Shown in pieces: positions 11,554-24,749 of a stretch of 64,000 nucleotides of DNA. Every line of letters begins with the position of its first letter. Position 1 is the stretch's first letter. Where the stretch lies: the NCBI GenBank assembly GCA_001574975.1, contig KQ965814.1, positions 62,001 through 126,000 of the forward strand, written 5' to 3'. Below the pieces are notes generated by a model. That model saw nothing but the letters and a program-made list of their open reading frames with translations. It ran no database searches and was not told the DNA's origin. The position numbers and the translations under genes were made by a program. This DNA comes from Gonapodya prolifera JEL478. Its lineage: Eukaryota > Monoblepharomycota > Monoblepharidomycetes > Monoblepharidales > Gonapodyaceae.

Positions 11554-12387
11554 CGGATCTGTGAGATGAGCGGGTAGAGGTCGAAGAAGAGTTGTCAAGA
11601 AACTGAACGGCTCCGTCTTTTAATTCCGGCAGATGAATTGGGGCCTCCTACTGAGACCGGCTCACAGTACCTGGCTTGGGAAGGCCGCACAGGACTGCAC
11701 AGTTGCTCCGGCGTACCTACCTGAGACCACGCTGCTCTCCGTTATTACATTCGAAAATTAATTTTCTCAGGTAGCTCCAAGGGTTTGGTGGAAGCCCATG
11801 GCTCGTGGAGGTTTTTCCGGTGGTCTGTCCACACTCATTTCATATCCAATTGGAGGTAGCAAGAGTGGCACGTTGGAACCTACCAGAACGCCATCCTACT
11901 CTAGAGCAACTTCAAAGTACTCGGTCATTTCGAACGTTACTCGTTGGCGAGAATTCTCTTCCGAATCCCTTGCGGCAGTCCATGGCAGGGGTTTCATGCC
12001 GTCACGCCCATTTGTCATGACTAAAGATCGTCGTACGAACGAGACCAGCATCGTGCGACCACTGGAGTGCGATACAAAAACAAAATGTTATGCATCTCCT
12101 GGTGGCTTTCTGTCCTTCTGTAAGATGACTGAGGAACATGATGCAATCGCTCTATGTACATACATTCTTGTAGGGTATCAAGGTCGATTACGAAAATCAT
12201 TTCGATTTAACTCCCAGTAGGGCCGGAAGTTCTCTCCGCCGCTTTCGTTGGGTTTGGGCCTGGGCGCCGTGCCGACGAGCAGTTTCCCTGTCGAACTTCA
12301 AATTATACCTGTAGTACTGAAGTGCCGATATCTATTGTCAGCAACAATCCCATTCTATAGCTCTGCGGCCAAGCCGTCAAAGATAAA
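11554..12387. other. Intergenic region containing one copy of a diverged repeated segment
   Basis: No gene recognised. 11990-12130 resembles 15930-16060. Both contain a block with 'aagatcgtcgtacg' followed by 'gaccagcat' and, about 45 bases on, a second block around 'ggtggc.ttc.tcc.t'. A plus-strand open frame (11798-12220) has no recognisable domain and is not called a gene. Confidence 0.4.
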
Positions 12388-14770
12388 TTAGCACTTCTTG
12401 TCTAAGAAACACGTCGGGCCTGTATAATTGCTTGGTAGACATATACCTGTCCCGCCAAGATCGCACGACTTGTGTGGCGGTCCATTTGACGCTCCTGGAG
12501 TGCTGCTTTGTCCATGGAGCGCTGGAAATCCGGAGGAGCTTTGTATAGCAGAATAAAAATTGAAATGAGACACGCAAGGACGAGACTCCCGCCTCCCCCT
12601 GCGACTCACTGCGATCCTCTCAAGTTTGCGTTGTTTTGCGCTTGAAAGTAGCTCAAGTTGTGAGAAGTCTGGGATCGCGCCGGACAAATTGTTGTTTCCT
12701 AGGCGAAGAGTCCGCAATAATGTCATTTTCGAGAGTGATTTGGGAATAGGTCCTCCAAAGTTTGCGTTGTCGTGGATTTCAAGAAGACTGAGGTTTCTCA
12801 GATTGCCGAGACATTCAGGAAGAGTTCCCGTAATATTGTAAACGGAGTAAATGGAGATCCATTGCAGTTTCTTCAAGCAACAAATTGCATCAGTGAGTTC
12901 ACCCGTAAGAGGCATGCTTGCAATCTGCAAGATCTCCAACTCCGGGAATAAGTCACTGATCTTTTCCAGAAAAGTCTGCAAGTGGCCTTGTGTATCGTTC
13001 CCCGTGTGAATCTCAAGATTACGTATCACACTGTTGGCACAGTATGCATACCTTTGAACATGGTCACGTGCCAAAAACGCACCACATGCAGAGTTCAGAC
13101 GAATACTAATCGCCAACAGTACACGTCCAACAACCATCGCAGACAACGTACCCAGAATTGCAGCAATCATCCCCCAAATAGAAGTTGGGCAGCAACGATT
13201 GCAGCTTCTTGCAATCACTGATTGGTGGTTTCAACCCTGGCTCACACTGCTGCTGGAGGGTGGGGTTCCAGTGCTGCGGAATCAAGTACTTGCGGCCGTT
13301 CCATTCCGCATTGTACCAGTATCCCCGCTCTTCTTTTGCGTCGCCGTAAGTGTCTTGGTGGTAGAGTGCCAAGTGAGAACTAAGAAAGAACTAGTCTCCG
13401 TGTGATGCAAAACAAGATGAACACACAATCGCACTGGTCAGTTTTATTCGGAAGAATTTTCTTTTTTCACGTGTGCGTGTCGGATCAGGATGCGACAAAA
13501 CACAGGCAAAAACAGCCGACGACCAACACAATACATACCGGATTTGTCGCTGCCTCGGCAATTTCATGAATAATGTGCGGAAACATGCCGTCGATTGGGG
13601 GATTGGCATTGGGCGACGTGAGGATGTTGTGCCACACAAATGTGCGCATCCCTTGTTGGTAGCCACACGACTTTGGGTAACTGATCCAGGCATAGGCATA
13701 GTCTGCAGGTTCGGGGTGTCGAGGGTTGCCAAGTGCCAAGTGCCAAGTGCGATGCGAGTAAGAGGAGATTGGTATGGTGTGGAGTGCCACACCTGTGAGT
13801 GACGAGAAGAAGACAAAGAGTGGGTCGAAGGGATGGACAGACCTGGGAAGTTGGGGTCGATTCCATTGATGGTGCGGTTGTAATATTGCGCGTCTAAAAG
13901 CTTGACTGGATCGACATGTGATCTTTTCTCGGTACCCTGACGCGGGCGTGTGACGAACGAAACAACAAGGGGAAACAGGGGGAGCGTCACGGGTGGACTT
14001 ACTCCCGCAATACCCAGCGTCGCAGTAATCTCCCTCCACGTACACGCCCCCGTTTAGGTTAGCGGGGAGATTTCCCTGTGTGATGTGAGTCCTAACCCGA
14101 GTTTGGCAATATGGTAGTTCCGCACACCGTCGATGACCTTGCCGAGGGAGTAAAAGTCGTCGACAGTCCTTCCAAGAGATACACTTGATGAGATGTATTT
14201 GCGGTTGGCTGGGTTTGTGTCATTGGCGGTGTAGTACCTGGTGCACGAACACGACCAAGGCAATTAGTGAGAGACATCCGATGCAGATTGAGATTGGTAC
14301 CGAAAACCAGGACAGACGTCCGGGAGACAAAAGAGAGGAGTGGCTCACATTGTGTTTATTTTCCAGAAGTCGCTTGTGTGAATGCCTTTCATGAAGTCTG
14401 TGATTATGGCTTTGTCTCCAACAGACCAGTTGCGATACCAAACTGGTATGTGGAGTCATGGAGTCACGAAGTTGGGAGGTGTGGTGTGGTCGGGAGTGAG
14501 GTGCGGACGGTTCCGGGTCCAATCCAACAGTTTCATGGAAAATAAAATCACAACTGCTCGACACAGAAGTTTCCTCTTGTCCGACGACCCAACACGGGAC
14601 TCACTTATGTAGATCGTGAGCGGTTCCGTCAGTGTTCTTTCTCCGGGAGTGAAGGTGATATTCTCCTTGGTGTGGATCAGGCCAGAGTCAAACGCAGCAT
14701 CACCACTCCCCGCGAGGAGCGCGAGTAGGGCGATGGCGATGGCAATGCACAGGTAAGAGCAATGAGACAT
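12388..14770 (-). CDS. EXORDIUM/PHI-1-like domain fused to plant-type leucine-rich repeats, secreted
   Basis: ATG at 14770 starts a signal peptide (hydrophobic 'AIAIALLALLAGSGDA'). Successive exons follow the EXORDIUM (phosphate-induced protein 1, PF04674) pattern known from plants: 'VWYRNWSVGDKAIITDFMKG', 'TSDFWKINTMYYTAND', 'SSSVSLGRTVDDFYSLGKVI', 'VYVEGDYCDAGYCG', 'YAYAWISYPKSCGYQQG', 'IDGMFPHIIHEIAEAATNP' and 'YGDAKEERGYWYNAEWNGRK', then 'YLIPQHWNP'. The same uninterrupted exon (about 13372-13130) runs on into 'CEPGLKPPISDCKKLQSLLP' and 'FYLGDDCCNSGYVVCDG', an LRR N-terminal cap. After an intron come about five plant-type LRRs ('LPECLGNLRNLSLLEIHDN', 'GPIPKSLSKMTLLRTLRLGN', 'NNLSGAIPDFSQLE'). 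The protein ends with an EGF-like Cys cluster ('SCDLGGTGICLPSNYTGPTC') at 12388. The domain junction lies inside one open exon, so the fusion is read directly. No second membrane helix is evident. Intron 13728-13750 contains an 8-bp tandem repeat (gccaagt unit). Confidence 0.82.
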
Positions 14771-16898
14771 GCTCTCTTAGTGATCGCGGAAAGAAGCTCT
14801 CGATTTTGTTGCCGAAATTCTACAGGCGCATGGAGCCAGGAAACCCTTGTTGGCTCAGCGCAGGCAAAGTGGTGCAGGATGGGAGTCCTTTTCCGGAGTA
14901 GATTTGCCCCGGACCTGATTTGACCTGTGCAGGCGAACAAGGGTGGTTTTGTGCTTGATGGACGGAGATGGAGGGGAGACTACATTCCAAACCGCAATCG
15001 CGCGCGTTTGCAACCAGAATTACTGAACCCCGCCCCAAGGTTTACTTGACCCTAAGGAAAACCGACTCGATTATCCGCTTTAATCGGGCTTAAAAGTCAC
15101 CCGCCATCATTGCCGAACCGAATCCACATTATATGCAAGATTACATTATATTTAATACACAGTCTTTACATCATACTTGGTTTGGTCTGGTGCTACATCC
15201 CTCCGTTATGACTCCTCATCTGCCGCCGGCGTGATCCCATCTTCACCAGCTCAAGCCATCATCCCTCATCATTTCCGCAGCACTCCACGTCTTTGATTAC
15301 TGGAACCTCCTCCTACAGGACGCCTCAAGCGCTTCTTCCGTTCGAACGGTGCTCCTCCTATTGGGGCCGGTCTTTGCGCCCTCTCAACCGCAAAACTCTC
15401 ACCTGGAGCGCTTTTGGTGTGTTTGGAAGGCGTTTCCTCCCCTTCGAATACAAAAATCCGGTGGGTCCAAGTGTTTGGGTGTACCGTCGATCGAGTCCAC
15501 GTTGATCTCAACAGCACCAGAGGTCTCTCCATTTGAATGAAACCCACACGGTCTCTTTGGCGTCATCCTGAGAGGGAGTTGATGGCCGGGGGTGGCGATC
15601 GTTTTGGACTTTTCACCTGGCTTCCTCAAAACCGGCACTCACCCACCACCTTCAACCTCCCACGAATGGAATTCGACCCTGAGAGCGCAAACTGCACCTC
15701 CTATAATCATAGTGCGTCGATCGGTCGGAAAAGAACCGGGGTTTTCCGGAGTTTTTTTGGACAGACGTCCCCTGTGGTCACACCTATCATACCACATGCA
15801 GTATTTGTTCCGATGGACGGTGTTATGGACATCTTGCTCATGAGCCGCCCTCTGAATGCGCCCAGGCAGTTCCGCAACGACGTCCAGAACGGTCGGGACT
15901 GGAGGCATTCTGTCCACACCAGATCGGACACGTGGGAGTGTGGCATAACTGAAGATCGTCGTACGGAACGGGACCAGCATTGTGTGACCCTATAAGAGCA
16001 GATATTTTCTATATTCAGATGCTTTGCTTCCGCTGGTGGCCTTCCTATCCCTTTGGTACATTAATTGCCGATCTTGTATGTAACAACGCGACACCACGTA
16101 GCCACCTGTCTTCAGAACAAAATAGAGCACGAAAACTTGAAAAGAATGCACCGGAGGCAAATATGTGTATTCATCTCTTCAGTTGGCTCCAAGAGTAGCG
16201 GCGTCTGTTCGTACTCACTCTCCACAAACAACAAATGAAAATTCCAGCAAAAACAACCCCGCTTCGTTCTGTTCACGCCCCTTCCGGTCCCGCCCCTTCG
16301 TTAACGTCCCATCGCCCGCTGCAGTTTGTGCTTCTGCATTGCGTATTGCTCTCCAGCTGACTCGGGCAAGTGGTTCGGAGGGATCGGTTTCAATTCGCCG
16401 CTGGTAGACGCTCTAAAACTTTCTTTGCAAAAAATGGAGGTGACATGGGCTGTTGAGTTCTCGGAGCAGCCAGTCGGGTACCTCGACGTCAGCGTCGATG
16501 GGATTTGGACTGGCTAAACGATGCAAAACAGTCAAATGTCAAACGTACGTTAGACGATGTGACGATGGAACCAAATACACGGGGTGGGAGCCTCAAGTCA
16601 TTCCCACTCACAAGATGACTCCGAGTTCATGGTCGACGTCACTGCCTCTACCTTTGGTCTTTTCGATGGAGGAGTCATCCGCTCGGCAGTTCCAAATCCA
16701 AGTAGAGAATGGGCAAACGTGAGGTGGCAAGCGGGAGTGTCTCGCGGGGAAAGGAATTGGACGGGTGAAGAGGATGACCGTGGCCAAAGCCCAAGCCGTG
16801 GTGTTGACCGCACAGTGCCAACACGCAAATCACTCCCCGGCCATCCGTGGCTCGGTTTGCGATCCAGGCTCAGCGGGAACGGAGCGCTTGCGCACGCA
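14771..16898. other. Long intergenic region, no confident gene; second copy of a diverged repeated segment
   Basis: About 2.1 kb between the EXO-LRR gene and the intersectin-like gene. 15930-16060 resembles 11990-12130. Two minus-strand open stretches (15639-15980, and 15269-15547 with a basic C-terminus, 'KKRLRRPVGGGSSNQRRG') have a coding-like composition but no recognised domain and no clear splice connection. 16165-16898 should include the promoter of the downstream gene. Confidence 0.4.
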
Positions 16899-19800
16899 AT
16901 GTACGGGCAGGGCGTCGGCTCGTTCAACGCCGGAAGTGTGGGGATGGGTCAGGGTGGGGGATTGCCTGTGCAGCTGACGTTTGCCGGCGACGTGAATGAG
17001 CAGCGTGGATATGCGACCGCGTTTTTCGGGGCGGGAGGACAGGTTGGAGGGGTGGTTGCGTGTGAGTGTTCCAGGAGGGTGTCTCGCCATAGATTTTGAA
17101 ATGCAGACGAGGGTGGACGGGGGCTCAGACCTGGCAAGGAGGTCGATGCAATGATGAATGATTGGTGATGGCGGATGGCATGAAATGGATTGCGTGGGAT
17201 GGTGTTGCCGATGTTGTCCCGACATTGCTTGGCTTGCATTGACACATCGGGACTCCAGCGCAGGTTGTGCGAGATCTCCTTCAACGGTTCGGTCTTCCCA
17301 ACGAATACTTAGCCAAGATTTGGTAAGTGTAAACGTCACTCGGTGATGGTGTTGTTTCGTTTGACTCTTAGCACACCCAACTCACAATTCTTATTCCAAC
17401 ACCCACCCGCCACCCCTCTCCTTCCCGATGTCTTGAACTCTTTCCTTTCAATGAATTAGGTCCCTTTCTTCAATCACACCAAACCCCGCAAACCCTGGTC
17501 TCTCCCTCCCAGAGTTCCTCCTGGCTTGTCATCTGTGCAGACTCTCTGTCACCTCTCGACAACCGCCTCCCGACTATCTTCCGGACAACTACCGTGCCGA
17601 GGTTGTACAAGCGGTTTTTAACCTTAGAGGTGGCCAGCAGCAGCAACAGCAACAGCCGCAGCAGTCTTTCCAACTCCCCCAGCAACAGTTCGCCAACCAG
17701 CAACAACAATTCATGAACACTCAATCTATTGCACGCCCAGCCATGCAACCCCAACCTATTATGTCGCCGCAGGCCGCAGGCCCGTCGTTCGCCCAATTCC
17801 AACAACCCCAACAACCCCAGTCTTTCTCTCAACCACAATCCTTCCAACAGTCCCAATCTTTCGCGAACCAGTCTCAATCTTTCACCGCCCCGTCCTCAGC
17901 CTCTCCATGGACCATTACGCCCGCCGACCGCGCCACGTTCGATCAGGTTTTTCGAGCGTGGGATCCGCGGAACACGGGATACGTGTTGGGGGATACGGCC
18001 AGGGAAATATTCGGACAGAGTGGACTGGCAGCGAATGTTCTTGCTAGAATTTGGTGAGTGCTAGATGTGATTTACATCGCGGATGGGGGTTCAGGGGACG
18101 GGAGAGGTGTTGATAGGGCAAGGGGACAGTTCACAGTAGGCACTGTGGTGGCCTTCAGCTCAACTCAATTGTAGCGTTAAGTTTGACTCAGGGAGCTCCA
18201 GTGGAATGGTAGTCTGATTCACTCGGAGAAAGAGGGGCGGGGGGAAGGAGAACTTGAAAGATTGTTGGGAAGTTCTACAAGGAGTCCTCGTTGTGCGGCA
18301 AATGCTTCAATGTACCGGAACTCCTGGACCCTCCTCCCCAGGGAACTGTCTGCTCTCTCCGACCCCGCCCGCCTCAACGCTACCGAGTTTGCCATAGCGA
18401 TGCAGCTTGTCAACAAGAAAATTCAGGGTATCGATCTCCCACCATCCCTTCCACCCGAGCTTGTACCTCCCGCGAAACGAACCCTGGACGAGGCCGTCGA
18501 GGCCGCCAAGCGAGCCGGCATGGCTGCCGCTTCCGCTCCGAACAACCAACAGGGGCGGCTCGGCGCATCGTCGGGTTTCCCGCTCTCGGCATCTGGATCC
18601 GCCATGGGACTCTCCACAGGGGGCCTCCCCGCTGCGTCTACGAGTATTCTTCCGCAGCCCACGGGTGCATCCAGTGTGGCCGCCGGGGGTTTCGAGGAGA
18701 GGTTCCCCGATGTCGACACACTTTTGGCGGATGCGGGGGTCGGCGGTGGAACCCCGGGGCTGCAGACCCCTAGGGCCACCCAAGGGAGTCAGTTTACCCC
18801 CACAATGGTTGGATCGGCAGGACATGGAGGGATCTCCGCACCTTCCACCCCGTCGACCGCCTACTCGGCACCCCCACCTCCCGTCCCCTCTGTGCAATCT
18901 GCGCCAGCGCCCTCCACCCGGGCCATCGACCTGCTCTCACAAATACCTTCACTCCAGTCTCAGCTAACTACCCTGTCCTCTCGACGTTCGACCCTGCTGT
19001 CGTCCATTACCGACCTGTCGTCATCTGTAGCGGTCCTCGCCTCTTCGGTGAAGCCGCAGGGAACGTCAAGGATTGCGGAGTTGGCCGGTCGTGGGGAGTT
19101 TGACAAGGTGGCCTCTGTTGCTGCGGCGGTTAAAAGAGCGGGGGAGATTGAGGGTGAGGCTAGGGATGCGGAAGAGAGGAGCAGGAAGGAAGTGAGGAGA
19201 GCGGAAGATTCGGAGCGAGACGCTAGAGATGCCGGGAGGGAACGGGAGGACAAGGAGCGTGAGAAGGAACGAGGCGGAAGGATAGGAACGACGTTTGGAA
19301 CTGGGGCGGCAGCGACGGTCCCACCGCCGTTTGGAAGCTCTCTGGGGACGCCGTCAGTAGCCACTGTTCCACCTCCGTTCGGAACAGCAACGGGAACACC
19401 TTCCGGGGCGACGGTCCCACCCCCTTTTGGGTCTACGTCAAAAGCATACCCATTCCCCACTTCAACTCCCCTTCCACCAACTTCCCCGTCTGCCGCCTCC
19501 ATAATCGCCGCAACCGCGCCTGCACCACCCAGCCCAGCACCCTTGTCCCCTCCCACATCACCACCCCCTGCGTCTTCTTCAACTCCAGGGACGGCCGGCT
19601 CCTCCGCATCGGACTACGCAAGGCGTATCATGGAGCAGGCCCAGGCGGCCGTGCGTGATGCGCAAGCACGCGCGCAGGAGAACGAGCGAAGGGCGAGGGA
19701 AGCAGTGGAAGCTGTGAGGTCTGGGCGCGTTGGGATTGGCGCGAGCGCGGCCGCTGGTGCCGCTGGCGTGCCACCCAGTGAGGCGGGTAAAGTAGGCAAC

Positions 19801-22800
19801 GTTGTTAGGACAGGTCCCGCGCCGGCACCACCCAGTGCCCCAACAGGCTCCGAAAAACCAAAGCCTAGGGGTGCTCCACCACCTCCCAAACCGAAGCCGA
19901 TGGGACTAGGTGCAAAGCCGAACGAAAGAAGTGGAACCCCTCCTCCACCAGTGACAGCGCCCGTTGCGAACGCGCATTGGGAACCTGCTCCCCCTCTTTC
20001 ACAGCCAACGGTGCCGGCTGTCGCGCCACCATTCATCCCGGCGTTCGTCCCGCAACCTCCAGCCACCGTCGCAAAAGTCCCTCTTGTTCGTCCACCCTCA
20101 CCGGATTCATGGGCGGACGAAGATGCCCCACCCAAAAAGGTGGATCCGCCGCGCGGAACATCTCCGGCGCCTTTGTCACCCGTCGCTGCGCAGTCTTCTC
20201 GTACAACGTCGCCAGCTCCCGACGGAGCTGTCGGTGGGGACTCGTCCAAGGTCCCCGCTCGTGCGTCGTTGGACGTGGATGAGATCGCCAAGCAGGCGCG
20301 GGCGGCCAGGGAGGCGGCAAAGCAGAGAGAGGCGGATGCCGTGGAGAAGGAGAAGGCGACCGGTGGTATATCGTTCGCGACAGGGAATCCGTTCGCGTTT
20401 CAGAACAGGTCCAGATCAGCGTCGACGACGGGTGCAAAGGAGCAGAAGCCACGGTCGAGGTCTCCGTCCAAAGTGGGGAAAGAGCCTCAAGTTGTGGCAG
20501 GGTCTTCGAATCCCTTCGGGACGTTTCCCCCTGGAAATCCTTTTGGTGCTCTTGGTGCCGGATCGGGAGGAGCGCCGAATCCGTTCGGTGCCTTGCCAAC
20601 CGGAAACGACACGTTCAGTGGTGGACTCGGTGGAAATCCCTTCGGTGGACTTTCCAACCGACGCCCCAGCGATGCAGACTGGTTGGGCACCCCGGCGTCG
20701 GAAATGGACCGGCCAATTTCAAGCAGCGTATTGAGTGACGCCGCTAAAGCTGAGGAAGAGAAGGACATCGTGAAATCAGGCCAAGCAGGTGCCAGGGCCG
20801 ATTTCAAATCGGAGATCGCCGCAGCAAGGGCGGGTACTGGGGTGGATGATGCCAAAAAGAAGCTTCAAGGGTTGTTTGGACCAGGTCCGGTGGATTCCAA
20901 GGACAAGGAACCTCCACCGAAGCCCATCAAGATTGATGTCAAGCCGGACGATGACGATGGGTGGGGCAAGCCAAATGTCACCAAAGAAGTACTGGAGGCA
21001 GTCAAAACCGGAAAGGACCTTGGGCTTCCTAGTATGGCGGATCGACGAGCGATGTTGGAGAAGAGATTTAGTGACGTTGGGACTGCTCCAGCAACATCGG
21101 CTCCTGTCACCACGTCGAAAACCGAATCAAGTCGCCCTTGGGAGAACAAGCAACCTCCCGTCTCTCCACCAACACCGCCACCACTCGCCTCTGGAACCGT
21201 CCCACCACCGCCACCCCCCCCACCGCCAGGTCCTATTTCCGGGGCGGCAACTCCTCGATCAGGAAGCAGTGAAGACATGTTTGGAGGTTCGAAAGCACCA
21301 CCAAAGTCTTTGCCGTCTCCGCTCATAGCAAGGATATCCGCACAAGTTGAGGAAGCACAACAACGCGCTGCGAAAATCGACGAAGCACAAATCCCGCTCC
21401 CGCAAGAACCTTCACCACAGGTGGTAACGGAGGATCGAGTGGGTTCAACTGAGACCCAATCCTCAGCCTGGGGAGATGAGGGGACCTCATCGCCCGTGGC
21501 TAGCTCACTCCCTACGGTGAAATTCCACGTTCGGACCCTGTACCAATACGATCATACGCAGCCAGATGACCTCAGTTTCGACGCGGATTGCGTGATCGCC
21601 GTCGAAAAAGAGGAAGGTGAATGGATGTTTGGTAAGATTGCGGAGGGAAAGGAGGGCGTTGGGCGCGAGGGATGGTTTCCAATCACGTATATCGAGAAAA
21701 TTTACAACTACGTACCGGGTAGTTTGAGCCAAAATCCCGTCACACCAACCGTTACAATAACGACGCCAAAGTTCGAGGCGAACGCAGTTGTCCTTTATGA
21801 TTACGAGGCAACCCGTGATGATGAAATGACGGTCTACACAGGGGAACTGCTGGGGATAATTAACAAGGACGATCCAGAGTGGTGGATGGCTGAACGTCTA
21901 GAGGATGAGACTCACAAACCTACTGGAAAGGTTGGAGATCGTGGGGTTGTTCCGAATACTTATGTGGAGTTGTTGCAGACTGGAGTGCAGGATTTTGAGA
22001 AGCGGGGGGGCGGGGGATTTAGCGGTGGCAAAACTTGGATACCCGAGGCACAGACAAACGGTCGTTCCGACGACATGCCTTCTTCCTGGGACCTCGCAGA
22101 TGCTAATCCGTTTGGATCCTCTGAAGACACACCGTGGGTTGTTGACCAGGAACCTGCGGTAGTGAGCGAGCCCCCCCGCAAGCAGTTGTCAGGAAGAGCA
22201 TCTGCTGCTGGCCCAAAAATTGCACCGCCCGTTGGGCCATCGCCAGCAGCACTGGCCAGGACCCGACAGGGGGCACTGGATAGTGCCGGAAAGCGCAACT
22301 CGGCTGGTCCGACGTTAATTGGTGATTCAGTCTTTAGCCCGACTGGAAGTCCAGAGAGTTCGCGGCGAAGCAGTGTGCCTGTACCAACATCAGCGCAACT
22401 TGCTGTGAACTTGAATGGGAGTGCGGAGGGCCTCTCGCTCTCTCGCAGTGGCAGTCGCGAAATTGTAGGTGGAGCCTTGAACATTACTTTCGTGATGATG
22501 CACGCCTTTAATCATGTGTTCTGGTCACATTTGCAAGTCTCCGGGCAAAGAATACGAAACGTGGAGCTCAAGAATGGACCCTCAAATCCTGGAGGGTCTC
22601 TCACAAGAGGAGCGCAAGCGACAAGAAGCGATCTACGAGCTTATCAGAACAGAGCAGACATACGTGCAGGATTTACAGATGATTGTAGAGGTAAGTTCTG
22701 TGACTAATGTCGTCAGGGGAAAGCACAGTTTTACGTTCTCGTATCTCCAAGGACTTTTACAATCCGATGCAAAACTTCATGAAAGCCGAAGATCTGAAAC

Positions 22801-24631
22801 AGATATTTTCCAACATTGGGGAAATTTTGGAAAAGAACGCGATCTACATGAGTGACATCCTGCAAGTTCAGCAAGAGGATGGTATGGTCGTCCAAGTGAT
22901 TGGCCCCGCCTTTGTTAAGCATGTATGTGATGACTTGATATCAGAGCATTCGAGATCGCTAATGGTTGTGTGTTGGACGTTCAGTCCAAGTCCCTGGAAA
23001 GGTACAAGGACTATTGTGCAGTCCAAATGAATGCAAGCAAGTTTTTGCAAAAGCGAAGACAGGAAGACGCTCAACTTGGAGACTTCTTGAAAGTGAGTAA
23101 AGAAGCTCCAAGTTTGGTCAACCCCACTGACAAATCACATATAACTAAGGCTCGACAAAGGGATCCTAAATTCCGGGGCCTTGATCTGTCAAGTTATTTG
23201 CTGGAACCAATGCAGCGACTCACAAGATATCCTTTGCTCCTGCGGAAGGTATGTCTCGTTTCTTTTGAGATTGTTTAAATTGGTTTTCAAACTAACGAGC
23301 CTCATTGGTTGTCAAGGTTATTCACTATACTCCCAAGTCCCATCCAGACCATGACAGTCTTCTAATAGCGTTGAATCTTGCCGAGAAAGCACTGGAGGAT
23401 GTGAATGAACGGGCCAAGGAGGTGGACAACCGTCAGAAAATGGACGAAATATCCAATCTGGTGGACTTCGAAAAAGCCGATGAAGTAAGTGGCACTACAT
23501 CTACGGCCGGAGAATGAATTGAATGTGAAACTTCTGCATTGTTTGCAGAGAGTGGACTTGTATGCATCCACACGACTTGTTGGCAAACGTCAGTTTGTCT
23601 ACGAAGGGCCGTTGACGAAGGCCAAAAGCAATCGCAAGCTTTATGCGTACTTATTCAATGACCTGTTACTCCTCGTTGAACGCAAAAGCGCAACTGCCAT
23701 AAGTGTGGCGAAGAACTCGTATCAGTATTGGATGTATCGGAAGCCGTTACCCCTGAGCGAGTGTGCTGCACGGGAGATACCGCCGAACGCAAGACTGCCT
23801 TTCAGTGTTGGTGCGTTGAGCGAAGATTGGTTTACTTAAATCTTTTATTGACATTTGATAATGTTTGTGGTGCAGATGAGGCATGCTTTCAAGTTGTTCA
23901 TATTGAGGATATAATCACGTTCCGGGCACCCTCGGTTTCGAACAAGCGCACATGGTTGAATCACCTGGATCGCCAAGTAACAAACTTGTCTGCAGCCACC
24001 AAAACGCTCGAGCGACAGAAGCAACAAAGGGCTAGTACGTTTAATGCCACCGGCACTTTGAAGCTCTCAATTCTCGAGGGGACCCAAATCGTGCAAGCGG
24101 ACATGGGTAAGTCTTTGGTGTTCATTCCATGTCACATGGATCCCTTATAACTTCCGGTTCCTTTCTTCAGCCAAACTCGAGGTCTTCTGTAGGGTTGAGG
24201 TCGGCCACCAGACCATCAAGACAAAGATTGTGCGCGATCCGTCGCTCAAGTTCAACCAAGTGAGAATAAAATGGTACATGGGTGGCGTTTGATGGACTCA
24301 AACTCGTTTTTTTGTTCACCAGACGCTCATGTTCAGTGTGGAAGATCTGGACGAAAGTGTTAGGATCACAGTGCTCAATTACGACAAGTACTCTCAAGAT
24401 GGTGAGTCTGAGTCCCGCAAATGAAAGTGAGGGGGCGAAGGTGACAGCTTTGTTGACCATCATCATGCGGTCACTTTGCTTTTGCTAGAGGTCCTTGGCG
24501 TGGCAGAACTCCGGCTCGATTTTCTCGAATATTACAACGAGAAGGAAACGGAGCGGATGCAATTGCAGCTCAAGAACGCGGCACGTGGGGCGATGCTATT
24601 TGTGACGATGCAATATGTGCGGCACGTGTAG
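16899..24631 (+). CDS. Intersectin-long-like endocytic scaffold (EH-EH-SH3-SH3-DH-PH-C2)
   Basis: Large endocytosis and actin scaffold, homologous to animal intersectin-long and to fungal Pan1 in its EH part. EH1 is split over small exons: 'VQLTFAGDVNEQRGYATAFF', 'DEGGRGLRPGKE', 'RDLLQRFGLPNEYLAKIW' (to 17319) and 'NPGLSLPEFLLACHLCRL'. A Gln/Pro-rich linker leads to EH2 ('ATFDQVFRAWDPRNTGYVLG', then 'ELSALSDPARLNATEFAIAM'). The giant exon from about 18330 to 22466 holds a charged coil, NPF motifs near 20500-20650 ('SSNPFGTFPPGNPFG'), proline runs, and two SH3 domains near 21530-21700 ('VRTLYQYDHTQPDDLSFDA') and 21780-21980 ('AVVLYDYEATRDDEMTVYTG'). Later exons give a RhoGEF/DH domain ('RQEAIYELIRTEQTYVQDLQ', 'LLEPMQRLTRYPLLLRK'), a PH domain ('KLYAYLFNDLLLLVER') and a C2 domain ('VRITVLNYDKYSQD', 'EVLGVAELRLDFLEYYNEKE'). 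The stop is at 24631. The start at 16899 is the best in-frame ATG before EH1 but is not certain. Confidence 0.88.
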
Positions 24632-24749
24632 TAATAAATTTATCCAGTCCAGCCTAATCGAAGCAAGAATGTGTGAATAGAGTGCACGTCAGTTCGGTCT
24701 CTACAATCTAAAGGGCTAATGCGGGCCGGCGCAAGGGACTTTAATATCG

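Noticed and set aside
19614-20734. Long open frames on both strands inside the intersectin-like exon
   Set aside because: Shadow frames of the Pro/Ala-rich linker; the true frame continues into SH3, DH, PH and C2 domains.
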